Shown here piece after piece: positions 17,128-26,048 of a stretch of DNA of 64,000 nucleotides (positions are counted from its first letter, which is position 1; the number at the start of each line of letters is the position of its first letter). The notes beneath the pieces were generated by a model. The model did not search any database. It was not told the DNA's origin and was given only the letters and a program-made list of their open reading frames with translations. Origin of the DNA: Glycomyces xiaoerkulensis (GTDB lineage Bacteria > Actinomycetota > Actinomycetes > Mycobacteriales > Micromonosporaceae). The position numbers and the translations under genes were made by a program. The stretch covers positions 372,001 through 436,000 of the forward strand of contig NZ_PGGV01000029.1 in NCBI RefSeq assembly GCF_002798405.1, read 5' to 3'.

Positions 17128-17500
17128 TCGCGACCCTTGCCGGACGCCAGGCGCCGGACGATCTCGGCAATCCACCAGCGGGCGACCGACGCCCCGCACC
17201 TCACGTTGGAGGCGCTGGGGCGCGGAAAGATCGGCGTGGTTTACTTCCCGTCCTCGCACGATACGCTGTGCCGGGCGATCGGTGCGGTCTCTCCGCTGAG
17301 CCTGGCCGAGTTGGCCGCGAAATACGACAACGGCTGCGATGAGCCCGCCGACCTTTAGCACTGGGCGCTGGACGGCAAGCGGCTGCGCGGCTCGCGCCCC
17401 GGCCATCAGAAGATCCTGCTGGTTGCAGTTGGCGCCGGGCGTCAGGTCATCGGCCGGGTGCGGGCCGACGACGGCGAGGGAGATCAGGGCCGGGCGCCCT
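17128..17500 (+). pseudogene. ISAs1-family transposase remnant
   Basis: The translation RRTISAIHQRATDAPHLTLEALG, then SHDTLCRAIGAVS, an in-frame TAG at 17,356, and ALDGKRLRGSRPGHQKILLVAVGAGRQVIGRV follows the order of ISAs1-type DDE transposases. In those, an N-terminal RSFxAIAxWAADA segment precedes xDGKTLRGSR with the first catalytic Asp. Only the N-terminal third to half is left, it contains a stop, and it is cut off at about 17,500 where an IS256 remnant begins on the other strand. It cannot encode an active transposase. Confidence 0.7.
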
Positions 17501-18213
17501 CTGAGCCGTCGCCGACCCACAGGCCCAGCACGTCCCGCTCGCCGTCCAGGCTGATACCCACCGCGACATAGACCGGCCGGGAGGCCACCGCGCCGTCGCG
17601 GGTCCCCCGTAGATGCAGTCGATCATCACCACCGCGTACACCCGGTCCAGCGGACGGCTACGCCACTGGTCGAGCTCGGCGGCGACCGAGTCGGTGACCT
17701 TGCTGACCGTCTCCCGTGAGACCTCAGCGCCGTGGATCTCGGCCAGGTGGGCCCGGATATCACCGGTCGTCAGCCCCCCGCGTACAGGCTGAGCACGGCC
17801 TCGTCGAACCCGCCGACCCGGCGGTCGTGCCCCGGGACGATCGCCGGATCGAACCGGCCGGCCCAGTCCCGGGGGATGTCCGGCTCGACCGGCCCCACGC
17901 CGGTCTGCACGGTCTCCTTCGAGGTGCCGTTGCGGTGGTTGCCCTCCCCGGCCTCAGCCGCACCGGCGCGGTCGCCCTTGACGTAGCCGAGGTGCTCGGT
18001 CATCTCGGCCTCAAGTGCGGTCTGGATGACGTTCTTGGTCACCGCCGCCAGCAGCCCGTCCGGACCGGTCAGCTCCAAGCCCTCGGTCCAGGCCCGCTCG
18101 ACCAGTTCGTCAGCGATCCGCACCTCCAGGCCACCGGCGCTGTTGGAGGTCTCGTTCTCGATCGTGTTGTCGTTCAAAGCAATCCATTCCCGGCTGAAGC
18201 AGCAGACTACTTC
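17490..18213 (-). pseudogene. IS256-family (mutator-type) transposase remnant with frameshifts
   Basis: Reading leftwards, the translation gives LVERAWTEGLELTGPDGLLAAVTKNVIQTALEAEMTEHLGY, then GNHRNGTSKETVQT, and after a frameshift near 17,772 LTTGDIRAHLAEIHGAEVSRETVSKVTD. It continues RSRPLDRVYAVVMIDCI with the first catalytic Asp. After a second frameshift near 17,613 comes ASRPVYVAVGISLDGERDVLGLWVGDG. This is the canonical IS256 order. It stops at the junction with the ISAs1 remnant, so the C-terminal half with the other catalytic residues is gone. Its upstream end abuts the SARP gene. Confidence 0.8.
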
Positions 18214-21163
18214 AACCTTCCTGGACCACCTTGACACCCAAAATATCTGCCAGACCCCCGGATCTCCGGGCAGCGGTGAGGGCCGATTCGGATCGGTGGC
18301 GCCATAGGCGATCGGGCATCGACTCGTAGAGGGTCACGGCCTTCTGACCTTCCTCGATCGCTTCGGCTTGGTGGCCAGCTTGGGTGTGGATCTTGCAGAG
18401 CACCAGTGCGCGCCGAGCCTCCTCGGTCGGACGGAGGCGCCCCTCGTCGTTCTGGAATGTCTTCCGAAGATGGGTCATCGCCTCGTCGGACCTGCCGCTT
18501 TCGGCCAAGGTCTCGGCGAGGAAGATTCGGACTCGTCGCGCCATACCCGTGCGCTGTGTGGCTTCGGCATCGGCGAGCGCCTGCTCCAACAGGGTCAGGG
18601 ACTGAGAGTATCGGCCGCGCATCCGGAGCATTTCTCCGCGCATCCTCGCCGCCAGGATTTTGAAACGGACGGCGTTCTCCTCGTTTGCGAATCGCTCCAC
18701 TTCGTCCAATGTCGCTTCGACCGCCTCCCAGTGGCAAAGGTCGAGGTCCAGGAGCGCCGCCGTGAGGCGGCAGTCCATGACGTCCACGCGGTTGCCAGCG
18801 GCTTCGGCGATTTCGATCGCTTCATTGACCAGTGCTTCGGCGCGTCCGTGGTTGCCCATGGCGCGTGCCAGGTGCGCCACGCATCCCAGGTCGCCGCCCA
18901 GCCGAGCCGCGTTGACCGTGCGGCCGATCGCCACCGCCTTCTCGCCGAACTCCATCGCTTCCCGGTACCGGCCGAATCCGTACAGCGCCACGGCCATGTC
19001 GCCGTATGCGGCAGCGGCTTCGGTGTCCGAGACCTTCTCGGCCGCCGCGGCTGCGAGCCGCGCATGGTGCAACGCGTCGGTGTACTCTCCGGCCGACCAC
19101 AGGACCTGGAATCGAGTCGAGTGCAGCTCGTAACGCATCGATGCGGCTTCGACTTCGGCTTCGGCCGGCAGAGCCGCCTCGACCTCGTTTCGGACGCATT
19201 TGGTGCTGAACGCCAAGGGCGCGAACATCGACAGCGGCCTGGCCAGCCGCACCGCCCGGCGGTGCCCGGCCCACCGGCGCACCGCCGCGAGCACGTTGTC
19301 GAACTCGAGTGCCTTCATCGTCCCGGTCCTCGAGTAGTACCAGTCGGTGTACCGGTCGTGGACCGACTCCTGCACCTCCTGCTTCAGCTCGCCCCGCGCA
19401 AGTTCATCCACGTAGGTCTTCACCAGATCGTGGAAGCGGCTTCGCCCTGCGCCGTCCGGCTCCAGCAGCGAGGCGTTCTCGACGCGTCGGATGGTGCTCA
19501 CCGCACCGCGCAGGTCGGTGTCGGCGATTTCCGCGGCGAGTTCGTGCGGGAAGCCGCTGCCCGGCAGGAGACCGAGCTTCATCAGGAAGTTCAATGTCAT
19601 CGCGTCGAGCCGCCGCAGCGAGCCGTCGAACGCCGACCGCACCGCCGCCAAGGGATCGTCCTCGATCTCCAGCGCCGACAAACGGTCGGCCCCCAGCTCT
19701 TCGCACAGGTCCGCGATGCCGACTCCCTCAGCGTCGAGCAGCCGCGAGGTGGCTATCCGCAGTGCCAGCGGGAGATGTCCGCACTGCTCGCACATCTGCT
19801 CGGCCGCTTCCGGCTCGGCCGCGACGCACTCGGTTCCGAGCATCGCGCCCAGCAAGTCCAAAGACTCGGTCGTCGTCAACGGTTCGAGTCGGAGCAGGGC
19901 CGCGTCCTCGCGGACGGTGAGACCGGAAAGTCGGTTCCTGCTCGTCACCAGGGTCGCGCTCCCGCCGGCGCCGGGTAGCAGCGGCCGCACCTGTGCCGCG
20001 TCCGCGGCGTTGTCGAGGACCACGAGCAGTCGCCGGTCAGCGGTCATCGACCGGTACATCGCCACCGCCTCGTCGATCGAGTCCGGAACGGCCGTAACCG
20101 ACAGCGACCGCAGCACGTGCGTCAGCGCACGCCCCGGCGGCATTGGGGCCGACGCGTCGGCCCCGCGGAGGTCGACGTACAGGTGCCCGTCGGGGAAGCG
20201 TTCTCGCTCCCGATGCGCCCACTCCAGGGCCAGAGCGGTCTTGCCCGAACCGGCCAGTCCGGTGATCGCGACCAGGTGCCGTGAAGCGGGTTCGGACATG
20301 ATTTCGGTCAATCGTCGAAGTTCACCGTCGCGGCCGGTGAACGTCCGCGGGGCGCTCGGCAGTTGGGCCGGTCGAGGGGCCGTATCCCGATGCGGCGCTT
20401 CAGGTCTCTGCGGCGCCTCCTGGAGCCGCACCTCGTCGCGCAGGATCGCTGTGTGGAGTTCGCGGATCTCGTGGGGCGGGTCGATGCCGAGGTCGTCGGC
20501 GAGCCGCTCCTGGAACCGCTGGTAGGCGTCCAGCGCATCGGGGGTCCGGCCGAGGCGGTAGAGCGCGGTCATGAGCTGCCCGACGATCCTGGACCGGTGC
20601 GGGTGGTCGGCGCACAGCCGCTGCAGTTCGTTGACGACCCGTTCGTAGTCGCGCTCTACCCGTGTCTCCAGGTCGATGAGGTCCTCGATGGCGACGAGCC
20701 TGGCTTCATCGAGGGAGTGGGCCGCAGATTCGAAGTACTGGCCGGTCAGGTCGGCCAGCGCCTGCCCGCGCCAGAGGGCGAGCCCGTCGCGGAGGTATGC
20801 GAGCGCAGTCGCGAGTTCGCCGTTGGCGCGGGCGTCTTTGGCTAGCGCGACCGACTCCTTGAACCGTTCGGCGTCGCATTGGTCGGTGTCGACGTTGATC
20901 GTGTAGCTGCCGGCGGTGTGCGTCAGCAGGTTCCCGCAGTCGAGTCGCCTTCGGATCAGGGCGGCGGTGTTCTGGATCTGCCTGCGGGCCGTCTGCGGCG
21001 GGTCGTCGGGCCACAGTGCGTCGACCAGGGTGGAGGTGCTGACGGCCCATCCGGGTTGCAAGAGCAGTGCGGCCAGCATCCGGGTCGGCGCCTGTCGCGG
21101 AAAACGTACGGGCTCGCCGTCGCGGAGGATCTCCACGGGGCCGAGGAGGCGGAATTCGAGCAT
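18212..21163 (-). CDS. SARP/AfsR-type regulator: OmpR-like DNA-binding, BTAD, NB-ARC and TPR domains
   Basis: A 983-aa STAND regulator of the AfsR class. Residues 1-95 are the winged-helix DNA-binding domain (MLEFRLLGPVEILRDGEPV) and about 96-245 the BTAD domain (FQERLADDLGIDPPHEIRELH). From 276 an NB-ARC ATPase follows, with Walker A GLAGSGKT at 302-309, Walker B RRLLVVLDNAAD and the GLPL-like CGHLPLALRIA. From about 650 to the end are TPR repeats. AfsR-type proteins activate secondary-metabolite genes in response to phosphorylation or ligands. ATG 21163 has GGGGA upstream. The last few codons (GVKVVQEG) run into DNA next to the IS256 remnant, so the natural C-terminus may have been replaced. 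Confidence 0.9.
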   Translation of the reverse strand: MLEFRLLGPVEILRDGEPVRFPRQAPTRMLAALLLQPGWAVSTSTLVDALWPDDPPQTARRQIQNTAALIRRRLDCGNLLTHTAGSYTINVDTDQCDAERFKESVALAKDARANGELATALAYLRDGLALWRGQALADLTGQYFESAAHSLDEARLVAIEDLIDLETRVERDYERVVNELQRLCADHPHRSRIVGQLMTALYRLGRTPDALDAYQRFQERLADDLGIDPPHEIRELHTAILRDEVRLQEAPQRPEAPHRDTAPRPAQLPSAPRTFTGRDGELRRLTEIMSEPASRHLVAITGLAGSGKTALALEWAHRERERFPDGHLYVDLRGADASAPMPPGRALTHVLRSLSVTAVPDSIDEAVAMYRSMTADRRLLVVLDNAADAAQVRPLLPGAGGSATLVTSRNRLSGLTVREDAALLRLEPLTTTESLDLLGAMLGTECVAAEPEAAEQMCEQCGHLPLALRIATSRLLDAEGVGIADLCEELGADRLSALEIEDDPLAAVRSAFDGSLRRLDAMTLNFLMKLGLLPGSGFPHELAAEIADTDLRGAVSTIRRVENASLLEPDGAGRSRFHDLVKTYVDELARGELKQEVQESVHDRYTDWYYSRTGTMKALEFDNVLAAVRRWAGHRRAVRLARPLSMFAPLAFSTKCVRNEVEAALPAEAEVEAASMRYELHSTRFQVLWSAGEYTDALHHARLAAAAAEKVSDTEAAAAYGDMAVALYGFGRYREAMEFGEKAVAIGRTVNAARLGGDLGCVAHLARAMGNHGRAEALVNEAIEIAEAAGNRVDVMDCRLTAALLDLDLCHWEAVEATLDEVERFANEENAVRFKILAARMRGEMLRMRGRYSQSLTLLEQALADAEATQRTGMARRVRIFLAETLAESGRSDEAMTHLRKTFQNDEGRLRPTEEARRALVLCKIHTQAGHQAEAIEEGQKAVTLYESMPDRLWRHRSESALTAARRSGGLADILGVKVVQEG

Positions 21164-21465
21164 GGCCGTCCCCTTTGGGTCGGTGCCGACACCGTGGTCG
21201 AAGTGCTGTTCGGCCCGGTACCGGCGGGTCGATTGCCACCGCTCGTAGGCGGTTCGCGTGCTGTCGTCCTCTATAGGCGCGTTTGCGGACCTTGCACGTT
21301 GCGATTAGTGGTGAAGACCACATGATGGCGATCCCAGTCAAACGTATCCGTGCTGGACCGTTGCCGCAATTCCAGGCGGAGCCGCATTGGCGGCCACGCC
21401 CTACCGTGGAAGACCATCCCTGATGGAGCACTTGTCCCGATTGGTCCCCTGCCTTGGAGCCCTCT
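21164..21465. other. divergent intergenic region between the SARP gene and the membrane-protein gene
   Basis: 302 bp without a gene. It should contain the promoters of both flanking genes. The only symmetric element noticed is the short inverted repeat GTGGT-gaag-ACCAC at 21,308-21,321; no clear SARP-type direct heptamer repeats were recognised. Confidence 0.5.
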
Positions 21466-22452
21466 ATGTCGACGCCGTTGCTGATCGCCCACTACGTCGT
21501 CTCCGCCGCGGTCCCGGTGCTGGTTCTGGTGCTGATCCTCTGCTCCAGGCGGTTCCCGAGTGCGGAGGCCGCGGAGGAGGCGATCCGTGCGACCGGGGAG
21601 CTCGGACTCCGGCACTTTGCGGCGATCTCCGGTGGTCCGATTCGGGCGATCGACGCGCGCATCGTCGCGCTGCTCGAGAAGGGACTGCTCACCTTCGCCG
21701 AACAGCGCCGGTTCGGCCGCGAGCCCAAGCTCGTCCTCGTGATCGCCGAGGGCGTCGATCTCGACTCGCCGGACTTCGACGAATCCGATCGCAGGATCTT
21801 GCGCCTCCTCGCCGAGCACCCGGGCGACCTGCGGGACGCCAGGAAGCGGATCGGGACCGAAGGGCACCTGCCCGAGGCGACCTGGCTCCTGCGACACCGG
21901 CTGGTGTCGACACGGGCCGGCCAGCGCGCCTTGATCATGCTCGGCACGCCGGTGCCCTCGGCGTTGACCGCATACCTGGCCTACAACATTTCGAAGGCCC
22001 GGCTGGACCCGTCGGAGCACTGGAGGTTCTCCGTCGATTGGGGAGCGCAGATGTTCCACCTTCCCGCGCTCTCGATCGTCGCGGCGTTCATCCTGATGAA
22101 GATCCTCTCCATGATGGTCCTCCATAACGGCCGGACCTCGAAGGGAACGGCCGTATACAAGCTGCTGATGCCGCGTTTCGCGGGCTACCGGTCGCAGAAC
22201 GCGCGGGTCGCCTGGTGGGGCCTGTCGGCGATGAGCGACCACGAACTGCTCCGCAGACTGAAGGCCGACGGGATCAGAGACTCGAAATGGGTCAAGCTAC
22301 ATCGGACCCGAGGCGGACCGGTCGCCGGTGCCTCGGGTGCTGGCGGCTTCAGCGTCTCGATCGACGTCGGAATGGACGGCGGCGGAGGCGGCGGTGGCTT
22401 CTCCGGCGGAGGCGACGGCGGCGGTGGTGGCGGCGGTGGGGGAGGCCCGTAG
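21466..22452 (+). CDS. TIGR04222-like membrane protein with polyglycine tail
   Basis: A 328-aa protein. An N-terminal signal anchor (HYVVSAAVPVLVLVLILCS) is followed by a cytoplasmic-looking helical domain (about 35-165, including IDARIVALLEKGLLTFAEQRRFGREPKL). A second hydrophobic segment (LPALSIVAAFILMKILSMMVL) and a basic domain come next, and the C-terminus is a low-complexity Gly/Ser/Asp tail. This layout matches the actinobacterial TIGR04222 group, whose function is unknown. ATG 21466 has GGAG seven bases upstream. The gene is divergent from the SARP regulator. Confidence 0.65.
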   Translation: MSTPLLIAHYVVSAAVPVLVLVLILCSRRFPSAEAAEEAIRATGELGLRHFAAISGGPIRAIDARIVALLEKGLLTFAEQRRFGREPKLVLVIAEGVDLDSPDFDESDRRILRLLAEHPGDLRDARKRIGTEGHLPEATWLLRHRLVSTRAGQRALIMLGTPVPSALTAYLAYNISKARLDPSEHWRFSVDWGAQMFHLPALSIVAAFILMKILSMMVLHNGRTSKGTAVYKLLMPRFAGYRSQNARVAWWGLSAMSDHELLRRLKADGIRDSKWVKLHRTRGGPVAGASGAGGFSVSIDVGMDGGGGGGGFSGGGDGGGGGGGGGGP

Positions 22453-22728
22453 TCGGGCCAGCGGGCCGATCGCGCGCCTCCGGCGGCCGTGGCACCGTGT
22501 GTCGCATATCCGACCAATGTCGACCCATCCAGGTGCCGTGTTGTCCGCCTTGCCTCGGTAAACGCCGATGAGACCCGGGCTAGCCTCTCGGACTGATGAC
22601 ACAAAGGACTTGAGTTGATCTTCATGTAGCTATAGCGTTACTCATTGTTCAGGTCACCATGCCTGCAGTCGGGCCCGACTCTCGTAGAACCACCTCTCTT
22701 CAACGCACGAGCAGATCGGACGCAATAC

Positions 22729-23937
22729 ATGAAGAGTCCCATCGCGAAGCGCGTGTTCATCGCGCTCGTGGCCCCCGGACTGCTGCTGGCTTCGCCGGCC
22801 GCGGTCAATGCCCAAGAAGAAGATCCGCCCCCGGAAGACGGCTACCAGAGCCCCGAGGAGAGCCTCGAAGACGACCTCCGCATCACCGCCGAAGCCCGCG
22901 GCTGGAGCTTCGAGGAGGCCGAAGCCCAGTACCGCGTCGCCGAGGCGATCGGCGAGATCGCCGACGAGATCGCCCCGGAACGCCTCGACGTGTTCGTCGG
23001 CACCGCCCTGTCCGAGAAGTCCGGCGGCCCGCCGACGCTCTACATCAAAGGCGAGGCCGACGACTACATCTGGCGCGTGATCGAGGAAAGCGGCCTCGAC
23101 GTGATCGTCGCCGAGCACCAGCCGTTCTCGTTCCTCGAACTCGAAGAGCGCAACCAGCGGCTCAACCAAGAGCTGATCGAACTCGGCTACGAGGACCTGT
23201 CCAGCGGCTTCGACATCACCGACGGCCGGATCGCCACCGAACTCGCCGCCCAGCCCGACCTGCCCACCGACCCCGACGAGATCCGCGAGCGGCTCTCCGA
23301 GGAGTTCCACAAGGGCGTCGACCTCGAGGTCGTCGACCGGCTCGGCAACCGTACCGAGCACGCCTACGGCGGCTCCGCGGTCTACGACGACGGGAACTTC
23401 GAATGCACCAGCGGCTGGACCGTCATCAGCCCCGAGGGCGTCACCGGCGTGACCACCGCCGGGCACTGCACCGGCATCAACCAGCTCTACCAGCCCAACT
23501 GGGGCTTCAACGATCTGCGCTTCCAGCGCCAGCACCGCGGCTACTGGGGCGACGTCGAGTGGCACATCGCCCCGTACCACGTCGAACCGGCGGAGTTCTA
23601 CGCTCACCCCAACTACCGGCGCGACACCCTGTCGGTGGAACCGTGGTGGGGATTCTCCGTCGGCGAGTCGATCTGCATCTTCGGCCGCTCCACCGGCTCC
23701 CGCCAGTGCTCGCTCGACGTGCAGAACCCCTGGTGGTCGTGCACGCTCGGCGGCTACTACACCCAGAGCCTGGTCCGAATGGACGGTGACGTCACCATCG
23801 GCGGCGACTCCGGTGGCGGCTGGTCGTGGAACAACCGCGCCTACGGATCGCACGTAGGCGACTGCAGTTGGCAGAACGTCTTCTCCAGAGCCGACGACTT
23901 CGACGAGGCGATCGGCGTGACCGTACGCACCAAGTAG
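22729..23937 (+). CDS. secreted S1 family serine protease with prodomain (streptogrisin-like)
   Basis: A 402-aa preproprotease. Residues 1-28 form a Sec signal peptide (MKSPIAKRVFIALVAPGLLL then ASPAAVNA). Residues about 30-205 form an acidic prodomain related to the alpha-lytic/streptogrisin propeptide. The catalytic domain starts near 212 (HAYGGSAVY). The triad is His246 in TTAGHC, Asp275 in GDVEW and Ser361 in GGDSGGG. Cys pairs flank the His and Ser as in streptogrisins (ECTSG, GHC; SICIFGRSTGSRQC). It acts outside the cell. ATG 22729 is chosen at the signal peptide. A strong terminator follows. Confidence 0.93.
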   Translation: MKSPIAKRVFIALVAPGLLLASPAAVNAQEEDPPPEDGYQSPEESLEDDLRITAEARGWSFEEAEAQYRVAEAIGEIADEIAPERLDVFVGTALSEKSGGPPTLYIKGEADDYIWRVIEESGLDVIVAEHQPFSFLELEERNQRLNQELIELGYEDLSSGFDITDGRIATELAAQPDLPTDPDEIRERLSEEFHKGVDLEVVDRLGNRTEHAYGGSAVYDDGNFECTSGWTVISPEGVTGVTTAGHCTGINQLYQPNWGFNDLRFQRQHRGYWGDVEWHIAPYHVEPAEFYAHPNYRRDTLSVEPWWGFSVGESICIFGRSTGSRQCSLDVQNPWWSCTLGGYYTQSLVRMDGDVTIGGDSGGGWSWNNRAYGSHVGDCSWQNVFSRADDFDEAIGVTVRTK

Positions 23938-23950
23938 CCCCATCGCATGT

Positions 23951-23990
23951 GGCTGCGGCCCTGCGGGAGCGCAGGGCCGCAGCCCTTTCG
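23951..23990 (+). terminator. intrinsic terminator after the serine protease
   Basis: A perfect 15-bp stem, GGCTGCGGCCCTGCG (23,951-23,965) with its complement at 23,970-23,984, four-base loop GGAG-type, followed by CTTTCG, 14 bp after the stop codon. Confidence 0.85.
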
Positions 23991-24031
23991 CCGCGCGAGT
24001 CTCCTACTCGCGGCCCGCGTAGCCTCGTCAT

Positions 24032-25510
24032 GTGGATCCGAAGAGCCTCAGCGACGCCGCGCTGGCGGTCGCTGCAGTGAACGCGGGAGCCGAGGTAGTG
24101 GGCGAGATGTTCGCCGGCCCGCTGGAGCGCTTCGAGAAGTCGCCCGGGGATTTCGCCACCGACGCCGACCTCAAGGCCGAGCAGGCGATCCTCGATATCC
24201 TCCGCGCCGCCCGCCCGGACGATGCGGTGACGGGGGAGGAGAGCGGTCGGACCGGAGCGGGCGGCACCGACCGGAGGTGGCTGGTCGACCCGTTGTGCGG
24301 GACGGTCAACTACGCGGCCGGGCACCTGCTGGCCGCTGTGAATGTGGCCCTGCGGGACGGGGCGGGCATCGCCGCGGCGGCCTCGGCCGACCCGGCGACC
24401 GGCGAGGTGTTCTGGACCGATGGCGAACGGGCCTTCGCGCGGCGTGACTCCGGCGACGAGACGCTGCGTCCCGCGTCTTGGACCGGCCTGGTGGACGTCA
24501 ACCTCGATGTCCGGTACACCACCGTGCCCGGATTCACCGGTACCGGACTCCTCGCCGATCCGGCGTTCGCCGAGCGGTTCGGACCCCGCGTGGTCTCCTC
24601 CACGCTGGCGGTCGCGTGGGTGGCGGCCGGGCGTCGGGCGGCCTATGTGACCGACGGGCCGATGCGGGACAACGTGCATTTCTCCAGCGGCATCGCCCTC
24701 TGCCGGGCGGCCGGATGCGTCGTGACCGACCTGCGTGGTGAACCGGTCGGCTCGGGCGAGACCGGACTGATAGCCGCCGCCGACCGCGAGACCCACGAAG
24801 CGCTGATGGCGATCGTCCGGCGCACGGAGCGTTCGTTACATGTTGCACCCGAACTCGGCGTCCGCCGTACCCGTTCACCGCCGAGGCACTGTCACCGGTC
24901 GGCGGCCCGCCGAGCCCTGTGTGCTCGGACCTTGTGCCGGTTGCCGCACCGTTCCATCGAGCACCATCGTCGTGCGCCGGGACGGGAGGAGTCGACGAAT
25001 ACCAGCGGGCAGTTTTCGCCCGCGCATTCGCGGATGCGCTCGGCGAGCGGCCCCGAGAGCAGTTCGATCATTTCCCGCGCCAGCGTCGACAGCGCCTGCG
25101 CCGCCTGCACCGGCGGTGCCCACTTAGCGGTGGTGCCAGCGGCGGCGAGCTCTGGGGCAAGCGGCGCGGCGGCGGCGACCCGGTTGATGCACATGACCGC
25201 CGCCTCGGGGAGGGCGCGGCCCGCGGCGCGTGCGTGTGCGGTGTCCCAGATCGCCTGGCGGAGCGTCTTGGCGGTAGCCAGCTCGTCGAACGTGACGGGG
25301 ACTGTCGTCACCACCGACAGTGGGGGCTGCGCCAGCCATTCGCCCAGGTCGACCGGCTCGTGGAGGGTCTCGAACACCGCGTACCGGCCTTCACCTCCGG
25401 TGTGGGCGAAGTCCAGGCACGCCGCACCGGCATCGAACCAGAACGATCCTCCTTTGGGATCGTGCAGCCGCTGTCCGGTCGCATTCCGTCGCATGAAACC
25501 AGTATATTAG
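24032..25510 (+). CDS. inositol-monophosphatase-like protein with altered metal ligands and a long antisense extension
   Basis: Residues 1 to about 270 belong to the IMPase/FIG superfamily: FATDADLKAEQAIL, VTGEESG and VDPLCGTVNYAAG are all in register. However the canonical DPLDGT is DPLCGT (Cys89 replaces a metal-binding Asp) and the C-terminal WDxAAG is VHFSSG. An actinobacterial subgroup appears to share these changes, so activity may differ from true IMPases. No stop codon follows the domain: the frame stays open for about 220 Arg/Ser-rich residues, entirely antisense to the CGNR gene, to 25,510. The extension has no protein-like pattern, so the authentic end may be near 24,860 with a lost stop or a frameshift. 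GTG 24032 is the start. Confidence 0.7.
   Translation: MDPKSLSDAALAVAAVNAGAEVVGEMFAGPLERFEKSPGDFATDADLKAEQAILDILRAARPDDAVTGEESGRTGAGGTDRRWLVDPLCGTVNYAAGHLLAAVNVALRDGAGIAAAASADPATGEVFWTDGERAFARRDSGDETLRPASWTGLVDVNLDVRYTTVPGFTGTGLLADPAFAERFGPRVVSSTLAVAWVAAGRRAAYVTDGPMRDNVHFSSGIALCRAAGCVVTDLRGEPVGSGETGLIAAADRETHEALMAIVRRTERSLHVAPELGVRRTRSPPRHCHRSAARRALCARTLCRLPHRSIEHHRRAPGREESTNTSGQFSPAHSRMRSASGPESSSIISRASVDSACAACTGGAHLAVVPAAASSGASGAAAATRLMHMTAASGRARPAARACAVSQIAWRSVLAVASSSNVTGTVVTTDSGGCASHSPRSTGSWRVSNTAYRPSPPVWAKSRHAAPASNQNDPPLGSCSRCPVAFRRMKPVY
24892..25494 (-). CDS. CGNR zinc-finger (ABATE domain) transcriptional regulator
   Basis: A 200-aa protein with the N-terminal stress-induced ABATE domain (GAACLDFAHT, LGEWLAQPP). 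The C-terminal CGNR zinc finger follows: C..C in RECAGENCPLVFVD and the diagnostic RRWCSMERCGNRHKVRAHRAR. Members are actinobacterial DNA-binding regulators of unknown targets. It is divergent from the ridA-like gene, 69 bp away, and lies completely inside the antisense extension of the upstream IMPase-like frame. The coding pattern and conserved motifs make this strand the genuine gene in the overlap. Confidence 0.9.
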   Translation of the reverse strand: MRRNATGQRLHDPKGGSFWFDAGAACLDFAHTGGEGRYAVFETLHEPVDLGEWLAQPPLSVVTTVPVTFDELATAKTLRQAIWDTAHARAAGRALPEAAVMCINRVAAAAPLAPELAAAGTTAKWAPPVQAAQALSTLAREMIELLSGPLAERIRECAGENCPLVFVDSSRPGARRWCSMERCGNRHKVRAHRARRAADR

Positions 25511-25563
25511 GTTTCACAAGAAGGAACCCCTATAACCGGTTACACTGATCGAGGAGGCGAATC

Positions 25564-25953
25564 GTGCAGATGCGGCACATCAATCCGGAGGGACTTCAGC
25601 GCAGCCCGGCGTTCAGCCAGGCCGTCGTGGTCGAAGAACCGACGAAGACGATCTACATCGGCGGGCAGAACGGCGTCGACGCCGACGGCAAGGTCGTCGG
25701 TCCCACGGTCGGGGAGCAGAGTAGGCAGGCGTTCCGCAACCTCGCGACGATCCTCGAAAGCGAGGGAGCGAGCCTGGCGAATATCGTGCACTGGAGAATT
25801 GCCACGGTCGAGGGCGAGTCGTTCGACGAGGGCGTGGCCGCCTTCCAGGAGGTGTGGAATCGGGCCGACCCACCGCCGGCGATCACGGTCCACGTCGTCT
25901 CGGCCCTGGCTCCCGGAGCCCTGGTCGAGATCGACGCGGTGGCCGTGGTCTGA
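25564..25953 (+). CDS. RidA family protein
   Basis: A 129-aa protein of the YjgF/YER057c/UK114 family; archetypal RidA hydrolyses reactive enamine/imine intermediates. Family features include TIYIGGQNGVDADGKVVGP, GEQSRQAFRNLATILESEGASLANIVHW and the C-terminal PGALVEIDAVAVV. The archetypal Arg in the xxxRxxV motif is replaced, since the segment reads PPPAITVHVVSAL. It may therefore be one of the Rid subfamilies without imine deaminase activity. GTG 25564 has GAGGAGG six bases upstream. Confidence 0.9.
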   Translation: MQMRHINPEGLQRSPAFSQAVVVEEPTKTIYIGGQNGVDADGKVVGPTVGEQSRQAFRNLATILESEGASLANIVHWRIATVEGESFDEGVAAFQEVWNRADPPPAITVHVVSALAPGALVEIDAVAVV

Positions 25954-26048
25954 GCACGCGGAGGTCAGAACGGCAGGAAATCGTCCGGCAAGACATGCCA
26001 CCGCTCGGCTGCAGAGTCGGTCGCCTTGGGGCCGTACGGGAGGTCGCC

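Noticed and set aside
22376-22450. GGC/GGT repeat tract as a microsatellite or regulatory repeat
   Set aside because: It is the coding sequence of the polyglycine tail of the TIGR04222-like protein, a normal feature of that family.
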